A DNA stretch of 64,000 nt from Kineosporia babensis. Lineage in GTDB: Bacteria; Actinomycetota; Actinomycetes; Actinomycetales; Kineosporiaceae. This document shows, piece by piece, positions 35,400 through 45,267 of the stretch. Position 1 is the stretch's first letter; every line of letters begins with the position of its first letter. The DNA lies in contig NZ_JAJOMB010000002.1 in assembly GCF_021129305.1 (NCBI RefSeq), forward strand, positions 558,001 through 622,000, written 5' to 3'. The translations under genes were made by a program, and so were the position numbers. A model generated the notes under the pieces. It was not told the DNA's origin and ran no database searches. It was given only the letters and a program-made list of their open reading frames with translations.

Positions 35400-36461
35400 A
35401 TGGACGGCTTCACCCTCGATCGCCGCCGGCTGCTGGCCGGGTCCGGTCTGCTCGGCGCGGCCGGCCTGCTCGCCGCCTGCACCAGCAACGAACCGGACGA
35501 GCCGGAGAGCACCGGCGCCAGCCAGGTGGCCAACACCGGCAGCGGGAACGACGAGCCCGGCCAGGAGGTGGTCATCGGGTTCAGCGCCCCGGCCGCCGAC
35601 CACGGCTGGATCGGCGCGATCACGACCAAGGCCGAGGAGGAGGCCGCCAAGTACGAGGACGTCGACTTCCAGGCGGTCGAGGGCAGCAACGACGTCAATC
35701 AGCAGATCTCCCAGGTGGAGACCCTGATCAGCCGCAACGTCAACGTCCTGGTGATCCTGCCGTTCGACGGCAACGCCCTGACCGAGGTCGGGATCAAGGC
35801 GATGGAGGCCGGGATCCAGGTGATCAACCTGGACCGGGTGTTCTCCTCGGCGCGCGGGTACCGCACCTACATCGGCGGCGACAACTACGGCATGGGCGCG
35901 GCCGCCGGGTACTACCTGGCCCAGCAGCTCACCGAGAAGGGCGTCAAGGACCCGGTGATCGGCGAGGTGCAGGGGATCGCCGACCTGCCGCTCACCCAGG
36001 ACCGCAGCAAGGGCTTCGAAGAGGCCCTGGCCACTGCCGGTTTCAAGGTCTCGAACAAGGTCAGCGCGCAGTTCACGGTGGAGTCCGGGCAGCAGGTGAC
36101 CAGTAACCTGCTGCAGGCCGCGCCCAAGCTCGACGCGCTCTGGAACCACGACGACGACCAGGGCCTGGGCGTCCTGGCGGCGATCGAGCAGGCCGGCCGG
36201 GACGAGTTCATCATGGTCGGCGGGGCCGGCTCGCGGAACATGATGGACCTGATCAAGGCCGACTCCGGGGTGATGAAGGCGACCGTCACCTACCCGCCGA
36301 GCATGGCGGCCTCGGCGGTGAAGCTGGCCCGGCTGGTCGGCCAGAGCAAGGGGATGGCCGACCTGGTCGAGCTCGGGGTGCCCGCCTCGATCACGCTGAC
36401 CAGCGAGACGATCACCAAGGAGAACGTGGACCAGTACCTCTCCCTCGGATTCGAGTCCTGA
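35400..36461 (+). CDS. Sugar ABC transporter substrate-binding lipoprotein (ribose-type)
   Basis: 353 residues from ATG 35400 with GGAGG 5-6 nt upstream. The signal has adjacent arginines (LDRRRLLAGS) and a lipobox LLAAC with Cys27 as the lipidated residue, so export may be by Tat. The type-1 periplasmic-binding fold starts at VVIGFSAPAADHGWIGAI, then VNVLVILPFDGNALTEVG, GIQVINLDRVF and LDALWNHDDDQGLGV, typical of the RbsB/PF13407 group. It captures the sugar outside the membrane. The ligand cannot be deduced; the acidic DDD loop near 230 is a possible ligand contact. Confidence 0.93.
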   Translation: MDGFTLDRRRLLAGSGLLGAAGLLAACTSNEPDEPESTGASQVANTGSGNDEPGQEVVIGFSAPAADHGWIGAITTKAEEEAAKYEDVDFQAVEGSNDVNQQISQVETLISRNVNVLVILPFDGNALTEVGIKAMEAGIQVINLDRVFSSARGYRTYIGGDNYGMGAAAGYYLAQQLTEKGVKDPVIGEVQGIADLPLTQDRSKGFEEALATAGFKVSNKVSAQFTVESGQQVTSNLLQAAPKLDALWNHDDDQGLGVLAAIEQAGRDEFIMVGGAGSRNMMDLIKADSGVMKATVTYPPSMAASAVKLARLVGQSKGMADLVELGVPASITLTSETITKENVDQYLSLGFES

Positions 36462-37660
36462 TGGGGGAGAAGACTTATGGAGTAGGCATGATCGGCTACG
36501 CCTTCATGGGAGCGGCGCACTCCCAGGCGTGGCGGTCGGCCGGGCACTTCTTCGACCTGCCGGCGCAGGCCCGGATGACCGCGATCTGCGGCCGGGACCG
36601 CACCGCCACCGAGCAGGCGGCGGCGAAACTCGGCTGGGCGAGCGTCGAGACGGACTGGCGGGCGCTGCTGGAGCGCGACGACATCCAGATCATCGACATC
36701 TGCTCACCCGGGGACACGCACGCCGAGATCGCGATCGCCGCGCTGGCCGCGGGCAAGCACGTGCTGTGCGAGAAGCCGCTGGCCAACACCGTGGCCGAGG
36801 CCGAACTGATGGTGGCGGCGGCGCAGCAGGCCCGGGCTCAGGGGGTGCGCTCGATGGTCGGCTTCAACTACCGCCGGGTGCCCGCGATCACACTGTCCCG
36901 AAAACTGGTGGCCGAAGGACGGCTTGGCGAGATCCGGCACGTGCGGGCGCAGTATCTGCAGGACTGGATCATCGACCCGGACTTCCCGCTGGTCTGGCGG
37001 TTGCAGGCGGAACGGGCGGGCAGCGGGGCGCTGGGCGACATCGGCGCCCACATCGTCGACGCCACACAGTTCATCGTGGGCGACCAGCTGGCGGGGGTGA
37101 GCGGCCTGACCGAAACGTTCGTCAAGGAGCGTCCTCTGCCCACCGCGTCCTCCGGTCTGTCGGCGGGTGCCGACAGCGACATCAAGGGTGCAGTAACAGT
37201 GGACGATGCGGCTCTCTTCATCGGTCGGTTCACCGGTGGGGCGCTCGGGTCCTTCGAGGCCACCCGTTTCGCCGGAGGCCGCAAGAACGCCATCCGGATC
37301 GAGATCAACGGCAGCCTGGGCAGCCTGGCCTTCGACTTCGAGGCGATGAACGAGCTGCACCTGTACGACGGCACCTCCAGCCCGGAGACCGGCGGGTTCA
37401 CCCGGATCCTGGTCACCGAGCCGGAACACCCGTACCTGAAGTCCTGGTGGCCGCCCGGCCACCTGATCGGGTACGAGCACTCCTTCACCCACGAGATCGC
37501 CGACCTGCTGGCCGATCTCGGCAACGGGGTGGACCCGACGCCGTCGTTCGAGGACGGACTCCAAGTGCAGCAGGTGCTGGCCGCGGTGGCCGAGTCGGCC
37601 GCCGGCGGATCGCGCTGGCAGGCCCTGCCGCTCGTGGCCGCGGCCAGCAGCGCCGCCTGA
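36461..37660 (+). CDS. Gfo/Idh/MocA-family NAD(P)-dependent oxidoreductase
   Basis: 399 residues from ATG 36461; its A is also the last base of the binding-protein stop (TGATG). Rossmann motif VGMIGYAFMGAAH near residues 8-20, catalytic-lysine motif CEKPLA (103-108), and GALGDIGAHIVD with Asp193 and His197 as the acid/base pair. Members oxidise or reduce sugars and polyols at a secondary alcohol, often at C3 or as myo-inositol 2-dehydrogenase. Co-translation with the importer argues that it acts on the imported sugar in the cytosol. A strong hairpin follows. Confidence 0.93.
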   Translation: MGEKTYGVGMIGYAFMGAAHSQAWRSAGHFFDLPAQARMTAICGRDRTATEQAAAKLGWASVETDWRALLERDDIQIIDICSPGDTHAEIAIAALAAGKHVLCEKPLANTVAEAELMVAAAQQARAQGVRSMVGFNYRRVPAITLSRKLVAEGRLGEIRHVRAQYLQDWIIDPDFPLVWRLQAERAGSGALGDIGAHIVDATQFIVGDQLAGVSGLTETFVKERPLPTASSGLSAGADSDIKGAVTVDDAALFIGRFTGGALGSFEATRFAGGRKNAIRIEINGSLGSLAFDFEAMNELHLYDGTSSPETGGFTRILVTEPEHPYLKSWWPPGHLIGYEHSFTHEIADLLADLGNGVDPTPSFEDGLQVQQVLAAVAESAAGGSRWQALPLVAAASSAA

Positions 37661-37675
37661 CCACCGCCCGAAAAC

Positions 37676-37709
37676 GGTTCCCGCCGGTGCTGGCACACCG
37701 GCGGGAACC
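37676..37709 (+). terminator. Strong hairpin terminator after the oxidoreductase
   Basis: A perfect 14-bp stem (GGTTCCCGCCGGTG / CACCGGCGGGAACC) with a 6-nt loop lies 15 nt past the stop and splits the sugar cassette into separate transcripts. Confidence 0.82.
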
Positions 37710-37773
37710 CGCCAGGAAGGAGATCAGCACCTAGCTCGCAGCCCCCCTGACCGCTCCAGTCTAGGAGACAAGA

Positions 37774-38901
37774 ATGTTCGACGCACCATCGCAGAACGAG
37801 CCATCAGCCCTGGCCAAAGCCCTGCGGCTGAACCGTCGTCAGCTCTTCGCAGCCAGCACCGGCCTGGCCGCCGCGGCGGCCGTGGCGCTGCCCGCCGGGC
37901 CGGCCGCGGCCGCCCCAGGGACCAAGGGCAAGAGCGGTGCGATCCCGAAGGGCAAGCGCGGGATCATCCTTTACACCGTGCGCGACGCGATCTCCCGCGA
38001 CCCGAACACCTTCAACGGTCCGTCCGGGTTCAAGGAGGTTTTCGAGGCGCTGGCCAAGATCGGTTACAAGCAGGTCGAGTTCGCCGGTTACAGCCAGCAC
38101 GCCAACGCTCCCGGCGGGGCCTCGCTGGAGAGCGTGGAGGGCGCCAAGCAGCTGCGCAAGTGGCTGAACGACAACGGCCTGAAGGCCCAGGGCAACCACG
38201 GCTTCATCCCCTCCTCCTGGCCGTTCACCGACGCCGACCTGGAGCGCTTCAAGCTGCACACCGAGATCGCGAACATCCTTGGCATGCAGCACATCGGCAC
38301 CGGCTCCGACCCGACCAACAGCTCGTTCAAGGCGGACTGGGACGTTGCCGCGGAGAAGTGGAACGCGCTGGGCAAGATCGCCGCGAAGGCGGGCCTGAAG
38401 CTGTACACCCACAACCACGACGCGGCCTACAACTTCCTGCTCGACACCGGACCGGCCGACGCGAGCGGTAATCCCACGCGCAGCACGGGAATCCGGAAGC
38501 TGGAGTACTTCCTGAAGGTGACCGACCCGAAGTACGTGCACCTGGAGATGGACATCTTCTGGGCGCACGTGGCGCAGTACAAGTTCAAGGAGTACACCGC
38601 CAAGGACGGCTCGACCCGCAAGGACGTGTTCGACCCGGCGGCCACGGTGCTCACCGCCAACGCCCGGTTCCCGCTGTTCCACGCCAAGGACGGTGAGCCG
38701 GACGCCGACGTGGCGAACGGGTACAACATCGTGCCGTTCGGGACCGGGCAGATCGACTACGACAAGTTCTTCCGCCGGGTGGGCCGCACCGACAGCCGTA
38801 ACCCGATGGTCGAGCAGGACACCGCCCCGGGCGGCACCACCGCTCCGGCGCAGTCGTTGCAGCACGCTCGTCTGGGCTACCAGCACCTGTCGAGCCTGTG
38901 A
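37774..38901 (+). CDS. Tat-exported xylose isomerase-like TIM-barrel protein (sugar isomerase/epimerase fold)
   Basis: 375 residues from ATG 37774 with AGGAG 7 nt upstream. The N-terminus carries a twin-arginine signal (LNRRQLFAASTGLAAAAAVA) and an AAAAPG cleavage region. The barrel begins at KRGIILYTVRDA. Later segments supply likely metal or catalytic ligands: IGYKQVEFAGY (Glu), QGNHGFIPSSW, LYTHNHDA, HLEMDIFWAH and LFHAKDGE. The family (PF01261) includes epimerases, dehydratases and newly described lyases for 3-keto-glycosides. Export through Tat means the folded, cofactor-loaded protein works outside the membrane. Its stop overlaps the next gene, a secreted sugar dehydrogenase, suggesting joint action. 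Confidence 0.87.
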   Translation: MFDAPSQNEPSALAKALRLNRRQLFAASTGLAAAAAVALPAGPAAAAPGTKGKSGAIPKGKRGIILYTVRDAISRDPNTFNGPSGFKEVFEALAKIGYKQVEFAGYSQHANAPGGASLESVEGAKQLRKWLNDNGLKAQGNHGFIPSSWPFTDADLERFKLHTEIANILGMQHIGTGSDPTNSSFKADWDVAAEKWNALGKIAAKAGLKLYTHNHDAAYNFLLDTGPADASGNPTRSTGIRKLEYFLKVTDPKYVHLEMDIFWAHVAQYKFKEYTAKDGSTRKDVFDPAATVLTANARFPLFHAKDGEPDADVANGYNIVPFGTGQIDYDKFFRRVGRTDSRNPMVEQDTAPGGTTAPAQSLQHARLGYQHLSSL

Positions 38902-41900
38902 TGGCCGCGACAACGGGGTTGCGGCGGATCCGGCTGTTCAGTCTGCTGGTTGCGGTACTGCTGGTCGCCCTGGTCTCGAGCCTGGTGGTCGGCCTGGGCT
39001 CGCCGAAGTCAGCGGTGGCCAACACCGGAGGCCACCACGGTCTGGCCCAGGCCCCGGAAGATCCCGGGGCCGCGGACGACCCGCTGAACTGGGCCAACTA
39101 CGAGAAGGTCACGCTGACCAAGGAGACCGGCGAGCCGATCGACCTGGCCGTGCTGCCGGACAGCCGGGTGCTGCACACCGCCCGCAACGGGGTGGTCCGG
39201 CTGACCGATCCGGCCACCGGCCTGACCACCACGGCCGGCACGTTCGACGTGTACAGCAACTCCGAGGACGGCCTGCAGACGGTCACCCTGGACCCGGAGT
39301 TCGCCGAGAACAACTGGGTCTACTTCTACTACGCGCCCAAGACGATGGACGCGCCGTACCCGGCCAGCACGCCGACCGGCTCGGCCCCGACCTCGCTGCC
39401 GGCCGGCGCCGACGAGACCTACTGGGACCAGTGGAAGGGCTACAACCAGCTCTCCCGGGTGAAGTGGGACGACGCCACCGGCAAGCTCGACCTGAGCACC
39501 GAGCAGGTGATCATCAAGGTCGAGCAGCAGCGCGGGCAGTGCTGTCACGTGGCCGGTGACGTCGACTTCGACGGCGAGGGCAACCTCTACCTCGGCACCG
39601 GCGACAACACCCCCGCCAGCACCCCCGGGGCGGACGGCTTCGCGCCGAACAACGACCGGCCCGGCTACAACCCCGGGCTCGACTCCCGTCGCGGGGCCGG
39701 CAACACGAACGACCTGCGCGGCAAGATCCTGCGGATCAAGGTCGCCGAGGACGGCTCGTACACCGTGCCGGAGGGCAACCTCTACCCGGCCGGGACCGAG
39801 AACACCCGGCCGGAGATCTTCGTGCAGGGCGTGCGCAACCCGTTCCGGATCGACGTGGACGCCGAGACCAACAGTGTTTCCTGGGGCGACTACGGCCCGG
39901 ACGCCGGGGTGGCGAACCCGCAGCGGGGCCCGATGGGCCTGGTCGAGTGGCAGACCACCGGGATCGACAACCCGATGAACTCGGGCTGGCCGTACTGCAC
40001 CGGCGACAACTTCAACTACAACGAGTGGAACTTCGAGACCGCCACCCCGGGTGAGTTCTTCGACTGCGCCGCCGGCGCCGAGAACAACTCACGCTGGAAC
40101 ACCGGTCTGGACACCCTGCCGCCGGCCACGCCCGCCACCCTCTACTACGGGGACGACGCGGACGACCAGCCCTGGCCGGAACTGACCGAGTTCGACCGCC
40201 AAGGGGGCCAGGGCCCGATGGGCGGCCCGGTCTACCACTACGACGCGGACAACCCCTCGAGCACGAAACTGCCCGAGTTCTGGGACAACAAGGCGTTCTT
40301 CGCCGAGTTCTCGCAGGACTACCTGGCGGCCTTCACCGTCGACTGGCCGAACGGCCCGGTCTCCAAGATCGAGCAGTTCCTGCCCAACCGTGATCTCACC
40401 CTGAACGTCCAGCCGATCACCGACAGCCCGATCGACATCGAGTTCGGGCCGGACGGTTCGCTTTACGTGCTGGACTACGGGGACGGCTTCTTCCGGCAGA
40501 ACCCGGACGCCGGTCTGTACCGGATCGACTGGGCTCCGGGGAACAAGAGCCCGCAGGCCAAGATCACCGCGGACAAGGTGAGCAGCAGCGAGGCTCCGCT
40601 CACGGTCGAGTTCTCCGGCGCCGGGTCGATCGACCCGGAGGGCGAGGACCTGACGTACGAATGGGACTTCACCGGCGACGGCGAGTTCGACGCCACCGGT
40701 GAGACCACGTCCTACACGTACGAGGAACTGGGCGCCTACAAAGCCCGGCTGAAAGTGACCGACCCGGGCGGCAAGTTCGCCCTGACCACGATCGCGATCA
40801 GCGTCGGCAACGTGGCGCCCACGGTCAAGGTCACCACCCCGGCGGACGGGTCGTTCTTCAACTGGGGCGACCAGGTTCCGTTCACGGTGACGGCGACCGA
40901 TCCGGAGGACGGGGACACGCCGGTGTGCGGCCGGATGGCCTGGGACTTCGGGCTGGGTCACGACAGCCACGCCCACCCGCTCAGCCAGGGTACCGGTTGC
41001 CAGTTCACCCTTCCGACCCCGGCGGATGCGCAGGAGCACGGGGTCACCGAGAACATCTTCGGGGTCATGGTGATCCGCTACACCGACGGCGGGGCGAACG
41101 GGGTCCCACCGGCCACCGGTGAGGCCACACTGATCCTCAACCCGCGTGAGCAGCAGGCCGAGTGGGCCGACGTCCAGGAGGGCGTCGAGATCACCGACGA
41201 CGAGAACGCCGGTGGTCTGCGGAAGGTCACCTCGTTCGACGCCGGCGATCATCTGGGCTGGGACCCGGTGAACCTGGAGGCGATCAAGTCGATCGTGGTC
41301 CGCTCGTCCGGAGCCGGCACGCTGGCCTTCCGCTGGGGTGCCCCGGACGCCGAGCCGATCGCTCAGCTGAAGGTGGACAGCGCCGAACTCGCCGACAAGA
41401 CGGTGGGGCTGAAGAACGTGCCGGAAGGCACCGGCAAGCTCTTCGTCACCTCCACCGGCGGCGTGATCCTCGATCAGCTCACCTTCTCCACCGAGGAGGG
41501 CGGCACCGAGGAACCACCGGACGACACCACCCCGCCGGTCGTGACCGTCACCGGAGTGGAGGCGGGCATCGAGTACGGGGACGCCGGCGTCCTCAAGCCG
41601 AAGTGGGAGGCCACCGACGAAGGCGGGATCGACACCGTCGTCGCCACCCTGGACGAGGAGGAGATCCAGGCCGGTGACCAGATCGCGCTCTGGAAACTGG
41701 ATCTGGGCACCCACACGCTGAACGTCCAGGCCACCGACCAGGCCGGCCTGAGCACCACCACGACGGTGGAGTTCTCCGTGGTCACCTCGTTCGCCGACGT
41801 CAAGGCCCTGATCACCCAGTTCCGCAAGGACAAGAAGGTGACCGTGGCCGGGGCGGTGCTGCTGCAGGCCGAGCTGGAGGCGGCCCGCAAGCAGAAGAAC

Positions 41901-42032
41901 ACCAAGAAGCAGGTCGCGGCGCTGAAGATCTTCAGCGCCTCGGTGACGAAGGTGATCGTGAAGGACGCCGACGTGCGGGCCGTGCTCAAGCGCGACGCGG
42001 CCGACCTGATCAAGCAGGTGCAGAAGAAGTAG
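38901..42032 (+). CDS. Secreted PQQ-type sugar dehydrogenase with PKD and C-terminal FIMAH-like domain
   Basis: 1043 residues from ATG 38901 (TGATG overlap with the previous gene; GTG 38898 is also possible). Signal or anchor helix about 10-32. A glucose/sorbosone dehydrogenase-type beta-propeller covers about 50-545 ([79 protein letters not shown]). A PKD domain follows (about 563-636: [16 protein letters not shown]), then Ig- or CBM6-like beta domains to about 955. The tail (962-1043, [20 protein letters not shown] to DLIKQVQKK) resembles the FIMAH helical domain. It should oxidise a sugar outside the cell; PQQ supply is not visible here. Confidence 0.9.
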   Translation: MAATTGLRRIRLFSLLVAVLLVALVSSLVVGLGSPKSAVANTGGHHGLAQAPEDPGAADDPLNWANYEKVTLTKETGEPIDLAVLPDSRVLHTARNGVVRLTDPATGLTTTAGTFDVYSNSEDGLQTVTLDPEFAENNWVYFYYAPKTMDAPYPASTPTGSAPTSLPAGADETYWDQWKGYNQLSRVKWDDATGKLDLSTEQVIIKVEQQRGQCCHVAGDVDFDGEGNLYLGTGDNTPASTPGADGFAPNNDRPGYNPGLDSRRGAGNTNDLRGKILRIKVAEDGSYTVPEGNLYPAGTENTRPEIFVQGVRNPFRIDVDAETNSVSWGDYGPDAGVANPQRGPMGLVEWQTTGIDNPMNSGWPYCTGDNFNYNEWNFETATPGEFFDCAAGAENNSRWNTGLDTLPPATPATLYYGDDADDQPWPELTEFDRQGGQGPMGGPVYHYDADNPSSTKLPEFWDNKAFFAEFSQDYLAAFTVDWPNGPVSKIEQFLPNRDLTLNVQPITDSPIDIEFGPDGSLYVLDYGDGFFRQNPDAGLYRIDWAPGNKSPQAKITADKVSSSEAPLTVEFSGAGSIDPEGEDLTYEWDFTGDGEFDATGETTSYTYEELGAYKARLKVTDPGGKFALTTIAISVGNVAPTVKVTTPADGSFFNWGDQVPFTVTATDPEDGDTPVCGRMAWDFGLGHDSHAHPLSQGTGCQFTLPTPADAQEHGVTENIFGVMVIRYTDGGANGVPPATGEATLILNPREQQAEWADVQEGVEITDDENAGGLRKVTSFDAGDHLGWDPVNLEAIKSIVVRSSGAGTLAFRWGAPDAEPIAQLKVDSAELADKTVGLKNVPEGTGKLFVTSTGGVILDQLTFSTEEGGTEEPPDDTTPPVVTVTGVEAGIEYGDAGVLKPKWEATDEGGIDTVVATLDEEEIQAGDQIALWKLDLGTHTLNVQATDQAGLSTTTTVEFSVVTSFADVKALITQFRKDKKVTVAGAVLLQAELEAARKQKNTKKQVAALKIFSASVTKVIVKDADVRAVLKRDAADLIKQVQKK

Positions 42033-42038
42033 TCCACC

Positions 42039-42069
42039 GCCGCCCGGGCCTGATTCAGGCCCGGGCGGC
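42039..42069 (+). terminator. Very strong hairpin terminator after the sugar dehydrogenase
   Basis: GCCGCCCGGGCCTGA and TCAGGCCCGGGCGGC are perfectly complementary 15-nt arms around a single T (effective loop about 5 nt), 6 nt after the stop. Confidence 0.85.
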
Positions 42070-42091
42070 CCCTTCCCGGGAGGTCGCTCCG

Positions 42092-43096
42092 ATGGCCCGA
42101 CCAGTAACCCTTTTCACCGGCCAGTGGGCCGATCTGCCGTTCGAGGAGGTCTGCCGGCTGGCTTCCGGCTGGGGCTACGACGGCCTCGAGATCGCCTGCT
42201 GGGGCGACCATTTGGACGTGGTCCGGGCCGCCGAGGACGACGCCTACCTGCAGGGCCGCAAGGACCTGCTGGAGAAGCACGGTCTGACGGTCCACGCCAT
42301 CTCCAACCACCTGAGCGGCCAGGCGGTCTGCGACGACCCGATCGACGCCCGGCACCGCGGCATCCTGACCGACCGGGTCTGGGGCGACGGATCGCCCGAG
42401 GGCGTGCGCACCCGGGCCGCCGAAGAGCTGAAGTACACCGCGCGGGCCGCGGCCCGGCTCGGGGTGGACACCGTGGTCGGCTTCACCGGCTCGGCGATCT
42501 GGAAGTACGTGGCGATGTTCCCGCCGGTGTCCCAGGAACTGGTGGACGCCGGGTACCAGGACTTCGCGACGCGCTGGAACCCGATCCTGGACGTCTTCGA
42601 CTCCGAAGGCGTGCGGTTCGCCCACGAGGTCCACCCGTCCGAAATTGCCTACGACTACTGGACGGCGCAACGCACCCTGGAAGCGATCGGTCACCGGCCC
42701 GCGTTCGGGCTGAACTGGGACCCCTCGCACTTCGTCTGGCAGGACCTCGACCCGGTCGGGTTCCTCTGGGACTTCAAGGACCGGATTTACCACGTGGACT
42801 GCAAGGACGCCAAGCGTCAGGTCGGCAACGGCCGCAACGGCCGGCTCGGCTCGCACCTGGCCTGGGCCGACCCACGCCGCGGCTGGGACTTCGTCTCGAC
42901 CGGCCACGGCGACGTGCCCTGGGAAGCCTGTTTCCGGATGCTCAACGCGATCGGTTACGACGGCCCGGTCTCGATCGAGTGGGAGGACGCCGGGATGGAT
43001 CGGCTGCTCGGGGCGCCCGAGGCGCTGGCGTTCGTCCGCTCACAGCTGTTCGACCCGCCCGCGGCCGCGTTCGACGCAGCGTTCAGTTCGCAGTAG
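42092..43096 (+). CDS. Cytosolic xylose isomerase-like sugar (phosphate) isomerase/epimerase
   Basis: 334 residues from ATG 42092, with GGGAGG upstream. No signal peptide. The TIM-barrel metal site is clear: Glu179 (FAHEVHPSE), Asp210 and His213 (NWDPSHFVW), His234 ([10 protein letters not shown]) and Glu296 (SIEWEDAG). [12 protein letters not shown] near 29-40 is the usual strand-2 region. It probably isomerises, epimerises or cleaves the keto-sugar made by the Gfo/Idh enzyme. It is the last gene of the cassette, separated from the others by a strong terminator only 22 nt upstream, so read-through or its own promoter must drive it. Confidence 0.9.
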   Translation: MARPVTLFTGQWADLPFEEVCRLASGWGYDGLEIACWGDHLDVVRAAEDDAYLQGRKDLLEKHGLTVHAISNHLSGQAVCDDPIDARHRGILTDRVWGDGSPEGVRTRAAEELKYTARAAARLGVDTVVGFTGSAIWKYVAMFPPVSQELVDAGYQDFATRWNPILDVFDSEGVRFAHEVHPSEIAYDYWTAQRTLEAIGHRPAFGLNWDPSHFVWQDLDPVGFLWDFKDRIYHVDCKDAKRQVGNGRNGRLGSHLAWADPRRGWDFVSTGHGDVPWEACFRMLNAIGYDGPVSIEWEDAGMDRLLGAPEALAFVRSQLFDPPAAAFDAAFSSQ

Positions 43097-43192
43097 GAGC
43101 GGCTATTGGCCGGAGAGTTTGGCAGAGACTCAGCAGAGACTGGGCAGAGGGTAGGTAGACGATTCCTTTAGAGGGTTTGACAGACTGGGCGG

Positions 43193-43588
43193 GTGCGTAA
43201 CCCCACCCGGACCATGGCTGCAACCGTCCTCGTCAGCGAGGCGCTGGTGATGTTCTTCGCCGGTCTGGTCGCCAAGGAGCTCTCTGACCTCTCCACCGGC
43301 GCGGCGCTGGGCATCACCTGCGCCCTCGCCCTGGCCTGCATCCTGACCGCGGGGATGCTGCGCAGCCGCACGGGGTACCTGGTCGGCACGTTCCTGCAGG
43401 TGCTGATCATCGGGTTCGGCTTCTGGGTGCACACCATGCTGTTCGTCGGCGGGCTGTTCGCGGCGCTGTGGGTCGTGTCACTCCGGATCGGCACCCGGCT
43501 GGAGCGCGAGACCGCCGAACGCTGGGCCCTGCACGAGGCGGAGCAAGCCAAAGAGGAGCGCGACGGGGAATCCAGCGAGTCTGCCTGA
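43193..43588 (+). CDS. DUF4233 family membrane protein
   Basis: 131 residues from GTG 43193, with a weak GGGCGG just upstream. Four hydrophobic segments: MAATVLVSEALVMFFAGLVA, TGAALGITCALALACILTAG, GYLVGTFLQVLIIGFGFWV and MLFVGGLFAALWVVSLRIG, then a charged C-terminal tail rich in Glu and Lys. The VLVSEALVMFFAGLVAKEL start is characteristic of DUF4233, which in actinobacteria sits between folC and ndk. Function unknown. Here both usual neighbours are displaced by insertions. Short GCAGAGACT-like direct repeats lie just upstream (about 43120-43150). Confidence 0.88.
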   Translation: MRNPTRTMAATVLVSEALVMFFAGLVAKELSDLSTGAALGITCALALACILTAGMLRSRTGYLVGTFLQVLIIGFGFWVHTMLFVGGLFAALWVVSLRIGTRLERETAERWALHEAEQAKEERDGESSESA

Positions 43589-43680
43589 GAAGCCCGCTCG
43601 ACGCAGCGGCCTACCGTCGGTCAGATCCATCACGTTTCTGCCCGGGACAGTTCACGTTCACCTGGGTTAGCGTCCAGACC

Positions 43681-44343
43681 ATGCGCATCGTGATCGCCGG
43701 AGGCCACGGAAAGATCGCTCTGATCCTGGGGCGGATGCTCCATGACCGCGGCGACGACGTGGTCGGAATCATCCGTAATCCTGCTCAGTCGGACGACCTA
43801 CGTGCAGTGGGCATGACGCCGGCCGTCCTGGACCTGGAGAGCGCCGACGTCGAGGCGGTGGTGCGGCTGCTGGCCGGGGCCGACGCCGTGGTGTTCGCCG
43901 CTGGGGCCGGACCGGGCAGCGGTGCGCCGCGGAAGGACACGGTGGACCGGGGCGCGGCGGTTCTGCTGGCCGAGGCCGCGGAGAAGGCGGGCGTGCGGCG
44001 CTACGTGCAGATCGGCAGCCTGGGAGCCGACCTGGTCGCCGGTGGGGCGCGTCCCGAAGGCCTGGACGACGTCTTCTATTCCTACCTGGTGGCCAAACTC
44101 GCCGCGGAGGACGACCTGCGGGCCCGCGACCTGGACTGGACCATCCTGCGGCCGGGCGGGCTGATCGACGGGCCGGGCACCGGCCAGATCAAGCTGGCGC
44201 CCAGCGTCAATCGCGGTTCGGTACCCCGGGCGGACGTGGCTGCGGTGGTGGTGGCGCTGCTCGACGCCCCGGGCACCGCGGGCAAGGTGCTCGAGCTGGT
44301 CTCCGGCAACACCGAGATCGCCGCTGCGGTTCGCCGGGCCTGA
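43681..44343 (+). CDS. NAD(P)-binding atypical short-chain dehydrogenase-like protein
   Basis: 220 residues from ATG 43681; the open frame extends upstream into DUF4233 and is not coding there. MRIVIAGGHGKIALILGRML is the glycine-rich dinucleotide loop (GGHGKIA). ADAVVFAAGAGPGSG, VRRYVQIGSLGAD, and a YLVAKLAAEDDLRARDLDWT segment (Tyr-xxx-Lys) followed by ILRPGGLIDGPGTG mark the PF13460/YwnB group of atypical SDRs. These bind NAD(P) and act as reductases or redox sensors. It is in the DUF4233-to-ndk insertion but has its own spacing and no clear partner. Confidence 0.85.
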   Translation: MRIVIAGGHGKIALILGRMLHDRGDDVVGIIRNPAQSDDLRAVGMTPAVLDLESADVEAVVRLLAGADAVVFAAGAGPGSGAPRKDTVDRGAAVLLAEAAEKAGVRRYVQIGSLGADLVAGGARPEGLDDVFYSYLVAKLAAEDDLRARDLDWTILRPGGLIDGPGTGQIKLAPSVNRGSVPRADVAAVVVALLDAPGTAGKVLELVSGNTEIAAAVRRA

Positions 44344-44469
44344 TCGCCCGACCGTTCGTCGCATGATGAACGCAATGTTTCGCATGCGTGAACTCTCCGT
44401 TTCCGCCCCGCGTGAGGGAAGTGTGGCAGCGAGGTCGGTGCCACCTCGACGGGCGGAACGGAGAAAGCG

Positions 44470-44889
44470 ATGGGCTCCATCCCAGATCCCTGGGCCTACA
44501 ACCTTGAGGACGAGCTCGAGCAGATGCGCGAGCTGGTCGAGCGCATCCAGTCGCAGGGCTCGGCGACGCAGTACTCCGAGACCTCCCGGCGCAAGATCCT
44601 CACGGTGACCGCCAACGGCCGCGGCGAACTCGTCGACCTGGCCTTTCGCGGGACCGCCTACCGCTCGCTGCCGCCGGCCGAGCTCTCGCACCTGATCCTG
44701 GAGACGGCCGAGAAGGCCCGGGCCCGGGGCCGGCAGGCCGCGATGGACCAGATCGCGCAGATCGCCCCGGACGCCGCCATCTCGCCCGACCTGTTCGATC
44801 CGAAGGCCGGTTTCGAGGAGTTCGTCCGGGCGATGTCCGAGGCCTTCGACGCTCCGGCCACCGAGTCCGAGAGCAAGGGCTCCTCGTGA
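44470..44889 (+). CDS. YbaB/EbfC-family protein of a secreted-protein locus
   Basis: 139 residues from ATG 44470 with GGAGAAAG upstream. The N-terminal helix (LEDELEQMRELVERIQSQGS) and the sheet TSRRKILTVTANGRGELVDLAF, then ELSHLILETAEKARARGRQ, are the YbaB/EbfC fold, usually a nucleoid-associated dimer. In actinobacteria divergent copies like this often precede a small WXG/Esp-like gene and a large type VII-type substrate; here they probably act as a chaperone or regulator of that unit rather than as a general nucleoid protein (inference). The GTGA overlap with the next gene shows translational coupling. Confidence 0.82.
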   Translation: MGSIPDPWAYNLEDELEQMRELVERIQSQGSATQYSETSRRKILTVTANGRGELVDLAFRGTAYRSLPPAELSHLILETAEKARARGRQAAMDQIAQIAPDAAISPDLFDPKAGFEEFVRAMSEAFDAPATESESKGSS

Positions 44890-45218
44890 GCGACCGGACG
44901 GTCCGCAACGGCGGGGCCGACCTGCGCCACCAGATCTCCAACCTCGACGAGCTCCGGGCGCTGGCCGGTCAGATCGCCCAAGGCCTGGATCAGGGGCTGG
45001 CCGGTCTGGGACCGCTCGTGCCCCGCGCCGCCTGCGAGCTCGACCTGGAGATCAAGAAGGCCACCGAACCGCCGATCAGCACGGTCTTCGACATCTTCAC
45101 GGGGCTGGAGTCGCTGCTGACGCGTTTCGTCGACGACAGTGGGACCGCGGTCAAGGTACACGACCGGGTGGACGCCACGAATGCCGGAACCGCGGCGCAC
45201 TGGGGCCGTCGGAGCTAG
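44886..45218 (+). CDS. Small helical protein (ESX/EspC-like) preceding the giant gene
   Basis: 110 residues from GTG 44886, overlapping the YbaB-like gene by 4 nt. The product is mainly helical: LRHQISNLDELRALAGQIAQ, then ACELDLEIKKATEPPISTVF and GLESLLTRFVDDSGTAVKVH, with no signal peptide. One cysteine. There is no canonical W-x-G. Size, all-helical character and position between a YbaB-like gene and a giant gene fit the small partner proteins of type VII-type loci (EspC/WXG100-like), but identity is not proven. The giant gene begins 49 nt downstream. Confidence 0.65.
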   Translation: MSDRTVRNGGADLRHQISNLDELRALAGQIAQGLDQGLAGLGPLVPRAACELDLEIKKATEPPISTVFDIFTGLESLLTRFVDDSGTAVKVHDRVDATNAGTAAHWGRRS

Positions 45219-45267
45219 GCCTCTCCCGCTTCGAAGACGTCCCTCCGGCACCCCTGCGAGATGAGGT

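Noticed and set aside
42124-43158. Plus-strand overlapping frame inside the cytosolic epimerase gene
   Set aside because: Off-frame Arg/Gly/Pro-rich translation; the other frame has a complete metal site and ribosome site.
43177-43182. TTGACA as a -35 element before DUF4233
   Set aside because: It lies only 10 nt before the GTG start, leaving no room for a -10 and leader upstream of this gene.
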